A DNA stretch of 55,096 nt from CAUPWF01 sp036656615 (GTDB lineage: Bacteria > Bacillota > Clostridia > Lachnospirales > Lachnospiraceae). This document shows, one piece after another, positions 1 to 8,989 of the stretch (position 1 is the first letter of the stretch; every line of letters begins with the position of its first letter). The notes under the pieces are model-generated. The model was given only the letters and a program-made list of their open reading frames with translations. It had not been told where the DNA came from and ran no database searches. A program made the position numbers and the translations under genes. Location: assembly GCA_036656615.1 (NCBI GenBank), contig JAVXHY010000013.1, positions 1 to 55,096 of the forward strand. The letters run 5' to 3'.

Positions 1-1544
1 TATTCAAACTCTATCGTCCCCGGTGGTTTCCCAGTCAAATCATACAGCACCCGATTTACATGGCTCACCTCATTCACGATTCTGCTGGTCACTTTATGCA
101 GGATTTCCCACGGAATTTCTGCCGATTCCGCCGTCATGAAATCAATGGTATTGACCGCCCGAAGGGCAACAGCATAGTCATAAGTTCGTTCATCTCCCAT
201 ACATCCAACTGCGCGCATATTTGTTAGTGCTGCAAAGTATTGCCCAATTCCCTTGTCTATGCCGGCATTAGCTATTTCTTCTCTATAGATTGCATCTGCA
301 TCTTGCACGATTTTAACTTTCTCCGGAGTGATTTCACCAATAATACGTACACCTAGACCTGGACCCGGAAATGGTTGCCGGAACACCAAGTAATCTGGAA
401 TTCCTAGTTCCAAACCAGCTTTTCGTACTTCATCTTTGAACAAGTCACGAAGGGGTTCTATGATTTCCTTGAAATCTACATAATCTGGAAGACCGCCTAC
501 ATTATGATGAGACTTAATGACTGCGGATTCTCCGCCCAAGCCGCTTTCTACAACATCTGGGTAAATGGTTCCCTGTACAAGGAAGTCCACGGTTCCGATT
601 TTTTTAGCTTCTTCTTCAAATACACGAATAAACTCTTCTCCAATAATTTTACGTTTTTGCTCCGGTTCTTCGAAGCCTTCTAGTTTTTTATAAAAGCGCT
701 CTTGGGCATTGACACGAATAAAATTCAAATCGTAATTTCCGGTAGGACCAAAAGCGGCTTCTACTTCATCACCTTCATTTTTACGAAGCAATCCATGATC
801 AACAAATACACAGGTCAATTGATCTCCCACTGCTTTGGATAACATGACTGCTGCCACAGAGGAATCCACGCCACCAGATAATGCACACAATACTTTTCCT
901 TTTCCAACTTTTTCGCGAATTGCCTGAATGGAATTTTCTACAAAGGCATCCATTTTCCAGTCCCCTGCACATCCGCACACATTGTATACGAAATTGGAAA
1001 GCATTTTCGTTCCCTCTTGTGTATGAAGTACTTCTGGGTGAAATTGCAAGGCATATAATTTCTTTTCTTCATGTTCAATTGCTGCCACAGGGCAGTCTGG
1101 AGTGTGTGCACTAATAGCAAAGCCTGGAGCTGCTGTTTCTATATAGTCATTGTGGCTCATCCAACAAATGGTTTTTTCTGATACCTTGTGAAATAGTTTT
1201 GAAGAAGTGTGAACTGACACTTCTATTTTTCCATATTCCCGCACAGGCGCTTTGCATACATGCCCTCCCAAAAGATGCATCATCAGCTGAGCACCGTAAC
1301 AAATTCCAAGTACCGGAATTCCTAATTCAAACAATTCCTTTGTATAGGTGGGTGAATCTGCTTCATATACACTATTGGGTCCTCCCGTTAAAATAATTCC
1401 CAATGGATGCATTGCTTTGATTTCTTCCAAATCTTTTTTATATGAATATATCTCACAGTATACATTACATTCACGTACACGTCTTGCAATCAACTGATTG
1501 TATTGCCCTCCAAAATCCAGCACTATTACGGTCTCTCTCTTCAC
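1..1544 (-). CDS. guaA: GMP synthase (glutamine-hydrolysing), cut in its stop codon by the window edge
   Basis: It converts XMP to GMP with ATP and glutamine in de novo purine synthesis. The reading frame gives 514 codons, the usual family length, and only the last base of the stop codon lies outside the window. The N-terminal class I amidotransferase domain (about 1-190) has the full triad: Cys82 in GICYGAQ, His169 and Glu171 in FHPEV. The ATP pyrophosphatase loop SGGVDS is at 223-228, and the C-terminal dimerisation domain ends PPGTIEFE. The start is GTG at 1544, chosen because AGGAGGT lies just upstream. It has its own sigma-A promoter at 1589-1617. A second, triad-less GuaA lies about 15 kb away at 16393-17697. 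Confidence 0.97.
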   Translation of the reverse strand, partial: MKRETVIVLDFGGQYNQLIARRVRECNVYCEIYSYKKDLEEIKAMHPLGIILTGGPNSVYEADSPTYTKELFELGIPVLGICYGAQLMMHLLGGHVCKAPVREYGKIEVSVHTSSKLFHKVSEKTICWMSHNDYIETAAPGFAISAHTPDCPVAAIEHEEKKLYALQFHPEVLHTQEGTKMLSNFVYNVCGCAGDWKMDAFVENSIQAIREKVGKGKVLCALSGGVDSSVAAVMLSKAVGDQLTCVFVDHGLLRKNEGDEVEAAFGPTGNYDLNFIRVNAQERFYKKLEGFEEPEQKRKIIGEEFIRVFEEEAKKIGTVDFLVQGTIYPDVVESGLGGESAVIKSHHNVGGLPDYVDFKEIIEPLRDLFKDEVRKAGLELGIPDYLVFRQPFPGPGLGVRIIGEITPEKVKIVQDADAIYREEIANAGIDKGIGQYFAALTNMRAVGCMGDERTYDYAVALRAVNTIDFMTAESAEIPWEILHKVTSRIVNEVSHVNRVLYDLTGKPPGTIEFE

Positions 1545-1588
1545 AAATATACCTCCTGGTATGTTTCTCCTAAAATTTTTTACATTTT

Positions 1589-1617
1589 ATTATATTCTAT
1601 TTTTTAAAAGTTTACAA
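1589..1617 (-). promoter_or_regulatory. sigma-A promoter of guaA
   Basis: On the minus strand, -35 TTGTAA (1612-1617) and -10 TATAAT (1589-1594) are separated by 17 bases, about 45 bases before the GTG start. The leader is too short for a purine riboswitch. Confidence 0.7.
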
Positions 1618-1624
1618 GAATTTT

Positions 1625-2674
1625 TTAGGCCCTAATTGCCCATCTCATTTTTGTGGAGCGCGCTCGTGGATTCATGTTACATTCTTCTGCTGAGGGTCTG
1701 ATAACTTCTGTTGAAATTTCTTTATATACACCATCTTTCAGCAATTGTTTAAAGGATTTTTTTACAAGTCTATCTTCCCCTGAATGAAATGTTAAGATGG
1801 CTACTCGACCATCTTTGGCCATCACATTCGGAAGTTTTTCCAAAAATTGGTATAATACTTCAAATTCACTATTTACATCAATTCTTAAAGCCTGAAAGGT
1901 TCTTTGGCAAGATTTTTTCATTGCCTCGTTGCGCTTGTCAGCAGGAATAAATGTAAGCACCTCTTCTATTACTTGTTGAAGTTTTGTGGTTGTAGAAATA
2001 TCAATTCCTTTTTTGATTCTCGATACGATTCCTTGGGATATTTCCTCTGCATAAGGTTCATCTGCATTTTCCATTAACATTCCTTGCAGTTCTTCTTGAG
2101 TAACTGTTTTTAAACGTTTTGCTGCTGATATGCCTTTTTCTGGATTTAGACGCAAATCAAGTGGCCCTTCTTTCTTATAGGAGAATCCACGCTCTGGATT
2201 ATCTATTTGCATGGATGATACACCCAAGTCTGCCAAAATAAAATCAAATGGTCCTACCTCCTTTGCCAACTGATCCACATTGGCAAAATTCAACTGACGG
2301 ATAGTCAGTATATCTGATCCATATCCTAAGCTTTCCAGGCGTTCTCTAGTTTTTACGATTTCAATAGGATCTACATCCAATGCGTACATATGTCCCTTGG
2401 ATTGTAGACACTTCAACATTTCTCGTGTATGTCCACCATATCCAAGGGTTACATCCAAGCCGATTTGTCCTGGCTTAATTTGTAAAAATTCAAGTATTTC
2501 CTTCACACATATGGAAATATGCATACCGGCAGGCGTGCTGCCTTTTTGCATCACCTTTTCTACTGTATCTGCATATTTTTCCGGTTGGAGTTCCTTATAT
2601 TTTTCCTTAAATGTTTTGGGATGAGTTCCCTGGTAGCGTACCCGACGTTTGTGTGTTTGTTCTTGATTATCCAT
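1625..2674 (-). CDS. RsmH (MraW)-family rRNA methyltransferase paralogue
   Basis: This S-adenosylmethionine-dependent methyltransferase resembles RsmH, which N4-methylates C1402 of 16S rRNA. Visible family motifs are LDVTLGYGGHT (SAM loop), ALDVDPIEI, ILADLGVSSMQID, ERGFSYKKEGPLDLR and the C-terminal NPRARSTKMR. It has 349 residues from the ATG at 2674, which follows an AGAGAG sequence; upstream ATGs lack a good site. About 50 basic, hydrophilic residues precede the first conserved block, and the sequence just before the C-terminal motif is short. It is not in a mraZ-ftsL cell-division cluster but follows crcB. It could be the sole RsmH or a second paralogue with a different target; I favour a paralogue, without proof. 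Confidence 0.85.
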   Translation of the reverse strand: MDNQEQTHKRRVRYQGTHPKTFKEKYKELQPEKYADTVEKVMQKGSTPAGMHISICVKEILEFLQIKPGQIGLDVTLGYGGHTREMLKCLQSKGHMYALDVDPIEIVKTRERLESLGYGSDILTIRQLNFANVDQLAKEVGPFDFILADLGVSSMQIDNPERGFSYKKEGPLDLRLNPEKGISAAKRLKTVTQEELQGMLMENADEPYAEEISQGIVSRIKKGIDISTTTKLQQVIEEVLTFIPADKRNEAMKKSCQRTFQALRIDVNSEFEVLYQFLEKLPNVMAKDGRVAILTFHSGEDRLVKKSFKQLLKDGVYKEISTEVIRPSAEECNMNPRARSTKMRWAIRA

Positions 2675-2735
2675 AATTTTCTCTCTTTCTATCTGCAGCG
2701 ATCCGCAGCTATCCGCTTCTATCTGCTTTTTCAAA

Positions 2736-3122
2736 TCAGATTCCTTTTTTAAACAATAGCTTAGCAATGGTCATCCCAACAATCACACCCAGGATGCTGA
2801 TACCTAGATTTAATATAATATTGAGTACTGCCACTACATATTTTCCTTCACTAAAGAAAACTACCGTTTCCAAACTAAATGTGGAGAAGGTACTAAGGCC
2901 TCCACACAATCCTGTGGTAAGGAAAAGTTTTGCCCGTGGTGATAATGAAAAGACTGATTCTTCTAACCCAATAAAAAAGCCAATAAAAATACCTGCAATT
3001 ATATTAGATATTAAAGTACCAAGCGGCAGCGAAACTGCAAAATGATGCATGGATTTTGTAAGTGCAAATCGTAAACAAGAACCTACAGATCCACCGATCC
3101 CAACTATTAAAAATTCTAACAT
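2736..3122 (-). CDS. crcB: CrcB/Fluc fluoride channel
   Basis: Fluc proteins are small dual-topology membrane channels that export fluoride. The 128-residue product has four predicted membrane segments, the N-terminal GxGGSVGSCLRF motif and the diagnostic GLCGGLSTFSTFS segment. I place the start at the ATG at 3122 because AAAGAGGAAAGA lies directly upstream; longer in-frame starts run into the preceding gene. It follows the amidohydrolase by 25 bases and precedes the RsmH paralogue by 61, so all three may be co-transcribed. I see no fluoride riboswitch beside it. A single copy is enough if the protein forms homodimers. Confidence 0.93.
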   Translation of the reverse strand: MLEFLIVGIGGSVGSCLRFALTKSMHHFAVSLPLGTLISNIIAGIFIGFFIGLEESVFSLSPRAKLFLTTGLCGGLSTFSTFSLETVVFFSEGKYVVAVLNIILNLGISILGVIVGMTIAKLLFKKGI

Positions 3123-3147
3123 TTCTTTCCTCTTTTCACTCCTAATC

Positions 3148-4356
3148 TCAAATATTTGAACCTTGGTATACAACCTTACCCTTCATATAAACTTCTTTCA
3201 ATTGATTTAAGGCAGTAATATCATCTGCTGCATTTCCGTCTACAATTAACAAGTCTGCTTCCAACCCTTCTTTCAACTGTCCAGTTACCTCTTCAATGCC
3301 AAGCACTTTTGCGGAATTACCTGTTGCAGTCTGAATGGCCTGAATTGGCGTAATCCCATAATCTACCATAAGAGATAGTTCTCTGTTAATCGGAAGTGGA
3401 GGTGCTCCGTATAATACCATATCACTGCCTGCCACAATGGTCACTCCGGTATCATAAAATGTTTTAAAATTATCTTTATAAGCATGGTAAGCCGGTTCAA
3501 AGAATGCCATATCAGTCATTGCTTTTTGAGCAATTCGATTTGAGGTATCTGCACCTTCTTTTATTTTTTCTAGACAGAATTCATATAATACCGTATAAGC
3601 AGTCATCGTCGGAACCCACACTTGACCTTGTCTTGCCATTTGCTCCACTTGCTCTAACGTAAGAAGTGTTCCATGTTCAATGGTATCAAAACCTGCATCA
3701 ATACACATTTGCAGTGCCGGTTGTAATCCCGCATGAACTGCACATTTTTTCCCCACACGATGTGTTTCATCTACGGCAGCATTCAGTTCTTCCTGCGTAT
3801 ATTCTGGAATACTAGTTCTATTACTGGTTAATATTTTAATCCAATCTGCCCCATCCCTAATCTGTGCACGCACCTCTTTTCGAACACCCCATGGAGAATC
3901 TACTTGAGGGATGCCATCATCATGCCCATGTCCACCTGTCATACACATTCCGGTATCCGAATGAAAAATTCGTGGAATAGTAGCATAGCCTTTTTCTCCT
4001 GCAGTACGTAGCTGCTTACAGAGATTATGTGGAGAGGAAAGGTCACGAACAGTTGTAATTCCTAAGCTAAGAGCCAACTCCGCTTGTTTGAGTGCATAAT
4101 AAGATACTAAATAATCATCATAGTTGTACAAGTCTGGCTGGCTATAGTAATAACCTAAATGTACATGCATATCAAATAAACCAGGTAAAATCGTGGCATT
4201 TCCATAGTCTGTTATTTGTTCGTTTGGATACTGTTTTATGATGTCTGCTTTGGTTCCTACTGCACGGATCTTCCCATCTTGGCTTACACAAATAGCCCCA
4301 TCTTTAACCAATGTAATACCATCACCTGTAATTAAGTTATCACTGCATAAAATCAT
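3148..4356 (-). CDS. Metal-dependent amidohydrolase (imidazolonepropionase/prolidase-like)
   Basis: Amidohydrolase-superfamily enzyme of 402 residues, probably cytoplasmic. Metal ligands can be placed: DMHVHLG after strand 1, the Lys of DWIKIL (candidate carboxylated lysine), AVHAG, TIEHG and the Asp of VAGSDM. N- and C-terminal beta segments (ILPGLFD, ADLLIVDG) frame the barrel. The start is the ATG at 4356, because the GGAGGA that serves it lies inside the five codons following an upstream ATG at 4371. Sequence style recalls the imidazolonepropionase-like group that includes Xaa-Pro dipeptidases; no histidine-utilisation genes are nearby, so an hutI role is not supported. Exact substrate unknown. 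Confidence 0.85.
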   Translation of the reverse strand: MILCSDNLITGDGITLVKDGAICVSQDGKIRAVGTKADIIKQYPNEQITDYGNATILPGLFDMHVHLGYYYSQPDLYNYDDYLVSYYALKQAELALSLGITTVRDLSSPHNLCKQLRTAGEKGYATIPRIFHSDTGMCMTGGHGHDDGIPQVDSPWGVRKEVRAQIRDGADWIKILTSNRTSIPEYTQEELNAAVDETHRVGKKCAVHAGLQPALQMCIDAGFDTIEHGTLLTLEQVEQMARQGQVWVPTMTAYTVLYEFCLEKIKEGADTSNRIAQKAMTDMAFFEPAYHAYKDNFKTFYDTGVTIVAGSDMVLYGAPPLPINRELSLMVDYGITPIQAIQTATGNSAKVLGIEEVTGQLKEGLEADLLIVDGNAADDITALNQLKEVYMKGKVVYQGSNI

Positions 4357-4490
4357 ATGTTTTTCCTCCATAAGAAAATGATTTATATAGATTTCTTTCT
4401 ATATTAACATATTTTCTCATTGCTTCCTAACACTATTCTTGCCATTTTCGTTTTATTAAAGTATTATTAATGAAAAAGGGGTCGAAATCA

Positions 4491-5192
4491 ATGATGAAAT
4501 ACAACGTATGTGGAAAACTTTTTGAACTGCAGGATATAGGATATCGTGATTTTCATGCAAAACTTATACCCACAATAAATCCTGATACAATCATTGGTGT
4601 GCGCACTCCTGTTCTTCGCAAGTTTGCAAAAGAATTTGGGAAACATCCACAATCAAAAGAATTTATGAGCATGTTACCCCATAAGTATTATGAAGAAAAT
4701 AATTTACATGGATTTTTGATTGAAAATCTGAAGGATTATGATATAACAATGGAAGCGTTAGAAATGTTTTTACCTTATGTAGATAATTGGGCTACCTGTG
4801 ATTTAATAAACCCCAAGATTTTCAAAAAACATCTTCCTGAACTGCTTATAAAAATTAGAAATTGGATAAACTCAGATCATCTCTATACCATTCGTTTTGG
4901 CATTGAAATGCTTATGCGTTTTTATTTAGACGATTTATTTCAAGTAGAATACCTAGAACTGGTTTCCAAAGTAAAATCACAAGAATATTATGTGAACATG
5001 ATGATTGCCTGGTACTTTGCCACAGCACTTGCCAAACAATACGTTCCTACATTACCTTACATTGAGCAGAACTGCCTTGAACCCTTTACACACAATAAAA
5101 CCATACAAAAAGCAGTAGAAAGTTACCGAATTACAACCGAACAAAAAATATACTTACGAACACTGAAAACAGGAGGTCATAAAAAAAAATGA
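4491..5192 (+). CDS. AlkD-like DNA alkylation repair protein
   Basis: The all-helical protein resembles AlkD DNA glycosylases, which remove alkylated bases using HEAT-like repeats. The key segment VDNWATCDLI carries the conserved Trp and Asp of the AlkD active site; LIENLKDYD and the conserved YYVNMMIAWYFATAL also fit. It has 233 residues from the ATG at 4491, preceded by GGGG at 4478-4481 with 9 bases spacing; ATG 4494 is an alternative, and ATG 4470 has no binding site. It opens a plus-strand run with the CDF transporter, whose start is 25 bases downstream. Its role in repair is inferred from the family. Confidence 0.88.
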   Translation: MMKYNVCGKLFELQDIGYRDFHAKLIPTINPDTIIGVRTPVLRKFAKEFGKHPQSKEFMSMLPHKYYEENNLHGFLIENLKDYDITMEALEMFLPYVDNWATCDLINPKIFKKHLPELLIKIRNWINSDHLYTIRFGIEMLMRFYLDDLFQVEYLELVSKVKSQEYYVNMMIAWYFATALAKQYVPTLPYIEQNCLEPFTHNKTIQKAVESYRITTEQKIYLRTLKTGGHKKK

Positions 5193-5217
5193 ATGAATAC
5201 AATGGGAGGCGAACAAT

Positions 5218-6117
5218 GTGAATACAAACGAAAGTACAGAGAAATTAATACTGAAAATATCATTATTTGCTGGCATATTTTTTGTTATTGTAGAATTTCT
5301 TATGGCAATTTATAGTAAATCCCAATCCATACTAATGGATGCAGCCTTTGACGGATCAGAATTAATCGTTATAGCAGCATCTCTATTGTTAACCCCTTTA
5401 TTATACAAACCAGTAACCGAGCGAACACCCTTTGGCTATGCCCAATGTGAAAGCTTATTTATTATTGTAAAAGGCTTTATGCTAGTTGCAGTTACTTTGA
5501 GTCTAATTGGAAGTAACATACAAGTCATGTTAAATGGCGGCAATCTTATTAATGCAAATCTTGTACTGATATTTGAACTATTATTAACTATTTTGAGTAT
5601 CGGTGTGTTATTGGTGTTAAAATATTATGGAAAAGCTTTAAATTCCCCTATGATTACAGCAGAAATCTACGGCTGGAAAATAGATGCTATATGTGGAATG
5701 GGCGTAGCACTGGCTTTTATTATCCCTTTATTTTTACAACATACAAAGTGGATATGGATTACCCCCTATTTTGATCAAATTGTTGCGATTATTCTAGCGA
5801 TTACAATGCTTCCGGAGCCAATTAAAATGGTTTTTCATTCCATGCGGGAATTACTGCTCTTTGCACCAAGTGAAGCAGTCATAGAAGAATTAAAAGAATT
5901 AATTGAACCCGTATGCAGCAGATATGGACAGTGCATTACATTCTTAGACCTTGTACAGACAGGACGCAAGACCTGGGTGTCCATTACCTTAGAAAATGAC
6001 CATGAGATTTGGTATCGTACAGAATTAAAAGATATCCACGAAGCTATCATGGAGCTTCTAAATCAACAATATGAAGAGGTTTATTTAGAAATTATACCAG
6101 AATTATATCCCCAGTAA
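5218..6117 (+). CDS. Cation diffusion facilitator-like transporter with altered metal site
   Basis: Membrane protein of 299 residues with about six transmembrane segments and a C-terminal cytoplasmic domain, as in CDF metal exporters. The TM2 motif DAAFD keeps the DxxxD pair, and TPFGYAQCES matches the CDF loop after TM2. In TM5 the expected H/DxxxD is GWKID, where the first ligand position is Gly, so the metal site is incomplete by family rules. The start is GTG at 5218 with GGGAGGCGA upstream; the ATG two bases earlier is followed at once by a stop. It may carry a different ion or be a divergent member. It sits between an AlkD-like gene and a thioesterase, with no visible metal regulator. 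Confidence 0.85.
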   Translation: MNTNESTEKLILKISLFAGIFFVIVEFLMAIYSKSQSILMDAAFDGSELIVIAASLLLTPLLYKPVTERTPFGYAQCESLFIIVKGFMLVAVTLSLIGSNIQVMLNGGNLINANLVLIFELLLTILSIGVLLVLKYYGKALNSPMITAEIYGWKIDAICGMGVALAFIIPLFLQHTKWIWITPYFDQIVAIILAITMLPEPIKMVFHSMRELLLFAPSEAVIEELKELIEPVCSRYGQCITFLDLVQTGRKTWVSITLENDHEIWYRTELKDIHEAIMELLNQQYEEVYLEIIPELYPQ

Positions 6118-6160
6118 GTATTCCTTTCATAAAAAACAAAGAAAATAAGGAGAAATTAGG

Positions 6161-6565
6161 ATGGAACAATTAATTACAACCGTGGAACAGGCAAGAGAAA
6201 TTTTTCAAAATGATATTTATGCAACAAAGACTACAGGTATTGTAATTGTGGATGCTAAGAAGCATTATGCAAAATGTACCCTGCAGATAGAAGAAAAACA
6301 TTTAAATGCAAATAAAACAGTCATGGGTGGAGCCCTCTTCACCTTGGCAGATTTTACTTTTGCAGTTGCTTCTAATTTCGACCATCCTTCAACGGTTTCA
6401 ATTACCAGCCAGATTACCTATTTGAGTTCCGCTAAAGAAGGTCTTTTGACCGCCATAGCTGAATGTGAAAAAGATGGACGGCGACTCAGTACCTACACCA
6501 TCACTATTACAGATGAGCGTAACCGAAAGATTGCTTTTGTTACGGTCACCGGGATGTGTGAATAA
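6161..6565 (+). CDS. PaaI-like hotdog-fold thioesterase
   Basis: A 134-residue hotdog-fold protein of the PaaI/YdiI type, which hydrolyses acyl-CoA thioesters. The signature VMGGALFTLADFTFAVASN contains the conserved GG and the Asp of the active site; SITSQITYLSSAKEGLL is the second conserved strand. AAGGAGAAATTAGG precedes the ATG. It is the last gene of the plus-strand run and is followed by a terminator at 6593. Substrate is not predictable from the neighbours. Confidence 0.88.
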   Translation: MEQLITTVEQAREIFQNDIYATKTTGIVIVDAKKHYAKCTLQIEEKHLNANKTVMGGALFTLADFTFAVASNFDHPSTVSITSQITYLSSAKEGLLTAIAECEKDGRRLSTYTITITDERNRKIAFVTVTGMCE

Positions 6566-6592
6566 GGTCAGCAAATACGCACAAATCAAAGA

Positions 6593-6645
6593 CCCCTGCC
6601 ACACAATCCTGATTAGGTATGTATGGCAAGGGCATATTTTTTAAA
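6593..6645 (+). terminator. Rho-independent terminator after the thioesterase
   Basis: A 13-base imperfect stem pairs CCCCTGCCACACA (6593-6605) with TGTATGGCAAGGG (6620-6632) and is followed by CATATTTTTT. It lies between convergent genes and may also serve the minus-strand dehydrogenase. Confidence 0.75.
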
Positions 6646-7816
6646 AATCTACTTTTTCCCCATAATATATACAGGTAAATAATTTTTCCATTGCAGCTGC
6701 ATCTATACTTCTTGGATTAGATCCTGTGCAGGCATCTCCAATTGCATTTTCTGAAATCATAGCAATCTTTTCCTTGAATTCCGTTTCTACAATACCAAAT
6801 TCTTTTAATGTATTTGGTATTTCCATTGCATCATTCATACTTACAATCTTATCACACAGCCCTTTTATACAAGCATCCTGACTACCTGTAATACCAATAC
6901 TGTTTGCAATCTCTGCATAACGTTTGGCAGCTGTTTCATCTTTTGCATTATATTGGATTACATATGGCAGATACATTGCATTTGCAAGACCATGAGTAAT
7001 ATGTCCTGTACTAAATGCAGCACCTGTTTTATGTGCCATTGAATGAACAATCCCTAACAATGCATTAGAAAATGCCATTCCAGCCAAACATTGTCCATAG
7101 TGCATTTTCTCTCTACTTACCATGTCACCTTGATAAGAGGTCAAAAGTTCCTTATTTACAATCTCAATTGCCTTCATTGCAAGTGCATCGGTAAATACAG
7201 AATGAAGGGTGGATACATATGCTTCAATAGCATGTGTCAATGCATCCATTCCTGTATAAGCAGTCAAATGCTTTGGCATAGTTTCTGCAAGTGCCGGATC
7301 TACAATCGCAACATCAGGAGTAATGTTAAAATCTGCAAGGGGATATTTAATCCCTTTTGCATAATCTGTAATAACAGAGAAAGCAGTTACTTCTGTGGCT
7401 GTTCCTGAAGTAGAAGGAATTGCAAGAAAATGTGCTTTCTTCCTTAATTGGGGAAAATTAAATGGAATAATTAAGTCCTCAAAGGTTGTTTCCGGATATT
7501 CATAAAAAGCCCACATCGCTTTCGCTGCGTCAATAGGAGATCCACCACCCATGGCCACGATCCAATCCGGCTCAAATTCCCGCATTGCAGCTGCTCCCTT
7601 CATAACCGTTTCAACCGATGGGTCCGGCTCTACCCCATCAAATATTTGAATTTCAATCCCCGCTTCGCTTAGATACTCTGTAACTTTGTCCACAAAACCA
7701 AATCGTTTCATAGAACCTCCACCAAGTACCAGCATCGCTTTTTTACCTGTCAGATCCTTCAGATTTTCCAGTGCATCTTTACCATAATATACATCTCTAG
7801 GCAATGTAAATCTCAT
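6641..7816 (-). CDS. Iron-containing alcohol dehydrogenase (butanol dehydrogenase-like)
   Basis: A group III iron-dependent NAD(P)H alcohol dehydrogenase of 391 residues. The nucleotide-binding region shows VLGGGSMKRFGF and the family motif AMGGGSPIDAAKAMW; iron ligands fall in MDALTHAIEAY and GIVHSMAHKTG with a following GHITHG. The start is ATG 7816, preceded by GGAGGG; seven codons further upstream there is another ATG without a site. The gene stands alone behind a near-consensus sigma-A promoter, suggesting strong expression. A role in reducing aldehydes to alcohols during fermentation is likely; the chain length is not shown. Confidence 0.93.
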   Translation of the reverse strand: MRFTLPRDVYYGKDALENLKDLTGKKAMLVLGGGSMKRFGFVDKVTEYLSEAGIEIQIFDGVEPDPSVETVMKGAAAMREFEPDWIVAMGGGSPIDAAKAMWAFYEYPETTFEDLIIPFNFPQLRKKAHFLAIPSTSGTATEVTAFSVITDYAKGIKYPLADFNITPDVAIVDPALAETMPKHLTAYTGMDALTHAIEAYVSTLHSVFTDALAMKAIEIVNKELLTSYQGDMVSREKMHYGQCLAGMAFSNALLGIVHSMAHKTGAAFSTGHITHGLANAMYLPYVIQYNAKDETAAKRYAEIANSIGITGSQDACIKGLCDKIVSMNDAMEIPNTLKEFGIVETEFKEKIAMISENAIGDACTGSNPRSIDAAAMEKLFTCIYYGEKVDF

Positions 7817-7859
7817 GTTAAACCCTCCTGTTTTCACGTAGATTTTTTGACTTCACCTT

Positions 7860-7888
7860 ATTATATACTATTGTTATATTTTTGTCAA
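7860..7888 (-). promoter_or_regulatory. Near-consensus sigma-A promoter of the alcohol dehydrogenase
   Basis: Perfect -35 TTGACA (7883-7888) and perfect -10 TATAAT (7860-7865) with a 17-base spacer, on the minus strand about 45 bases before the ATG. Confidence 0.88.
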
Positions 7889-7982
7889 TCCTGTTACATA
7901 ATTATCATTTAACTTTAATTTCCAATAATTTCACGACTTCCAATGCCTGCCTTTCTTGTAAAATACATAGCAGTTCCAAATT

Positions 7983-8945
7983 CTATTGCACTCCTAGAAG
8001 CTGATTGATTTCCTCTTTAGTAGGCATGACACACAACGCACCTTTTCGTGTTGTTATAATCGCTGCGGCTGCATTTGCAACAGTCAGCATCTCTTGTAAT
8101 TGTGATTTATCTAGTTTATTCAAACCATATTTTAAGATAAAATGTAAAATAGTCCCACAAAACGTATCTCCGGCTCCCGTTGTTTCAATCGTCCCTTTTT
8201 GTGGAAATCCTTGAACTTGAACCATGGAATCTTGATAATAAGCCCTGCTTCCGTCAATTCCCATAGTAACTAAAATCAGATCGATATCATATTTCTCACG
8301 AATTTTTCTTACACCCGCTGTATAATCTGTTTCCCCTGTAAACCACTGTATTTCATTATCCGATATTTTCAGTATATTACAGTAGGAAAGACCTGTTTCT
8401 ACTTGTTTTCTTGCATCATCCAAATGATTCCATAGCGGCTCTCTGATATTTGGGTCAAAGGAAATCACACACTGATTTCTTTTGGCTATATTCAAGGCCT
8501 TTAATGTAGCATTACGTACACCTTCGTGTGTCATAGACAATGTCCCAAAATGAAATATCGTAGAATCCGTAATCAGTTCTTCATGAACTTCCTCGGATTT
8601 CAACATCATATCTGCTCCTGGATTTCTATAGAATGAAAAATCACGATCTCCATTCTGCTTCGTATGTACAAAAGCCAGAGTCGTGTGTACCGTTTCATCT
8701 TGTCTTAGATTTGTTGTATCAATTCCCAAATCAGTCACTTTTTTCTTTAATTCATCCCCTAAGGAGTCTTTTCCCACTTTTCCTATAAAAGCCCCTGAAT
8801 TCCCAAGGTTTCTTAACATGGCAAGAACATTACAAGGTGCACCTCCTGGGTTGGCTTCAAACAGCTGATTTCCTTGATTGCTGAAACCCGTTTCCGTAAA
8901 ATCAATTAATAACTCCCCTAAAGCTGTGACATCTATTTTCTTCAT
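7983..8945 (-). CDS. PfkB-family fructokinase
   Basis: Sugar kinase of the ribokinase/PfkB family, 320 residues. ALGELLIDF opens the fold, NPGGAPCNVLAML is the first PfkB signature, and ETTGAGDTFCGT holds the anion hole and catalytic Asp of the second signature. The overall pattern, with FDPNIREPLW, is typical of fructokinases making fructose 6-phosphate. I chose the ATG at 8945, which has TGGAGGAAGCAA in front; two earlier ATGs lack sites. No PTS, sucrose hydrolase or regulator adjoins it, so the sugar source is unknown. Confidence 0.9.
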   Translation of the reverse strand: MKKIDVTALGELLIDFTETGFSNQGNQLFEANPGGAPCNVLAMLRNLGNSGAFIGKVGKDSLGDELKKKVTDLGIDTTNLRQDETVHTTLAFVHTKQNGDRDFSFYRNPGADMMLKSEEVHEELITDSTIFHFGTLSMTHEGVRNATLKALNIAKRNQCVISFDPNIREPLWNHLDDARKQVETGLSYCNILKISDNEIQWFTGETDYTAGVRKIREKYDIDLILVTMGIDGSRAYYQDSMVQVQGFPQKGTIETTGAGDTFCGTILHFILKYGLNKLDKSQLQEMLTVANAAAAIITTRKGALCVMPTKEEINQLLGVQ

Positions 8946-8989
8946 TTGCTTCCTCCATTTCTTCATTGCTTCCTGTATCAAATCTATCT

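Noticed and set aside
1545..1624. Purine riboswitch upstream of guaA
   Set aside because: Only 80 bases, containing the promoter; no room for an aptamer.
3123..3147. Fluoride riboswitch controlling crcB
   Set aside because: Only 25 bases separate crcB from the preceding gene.
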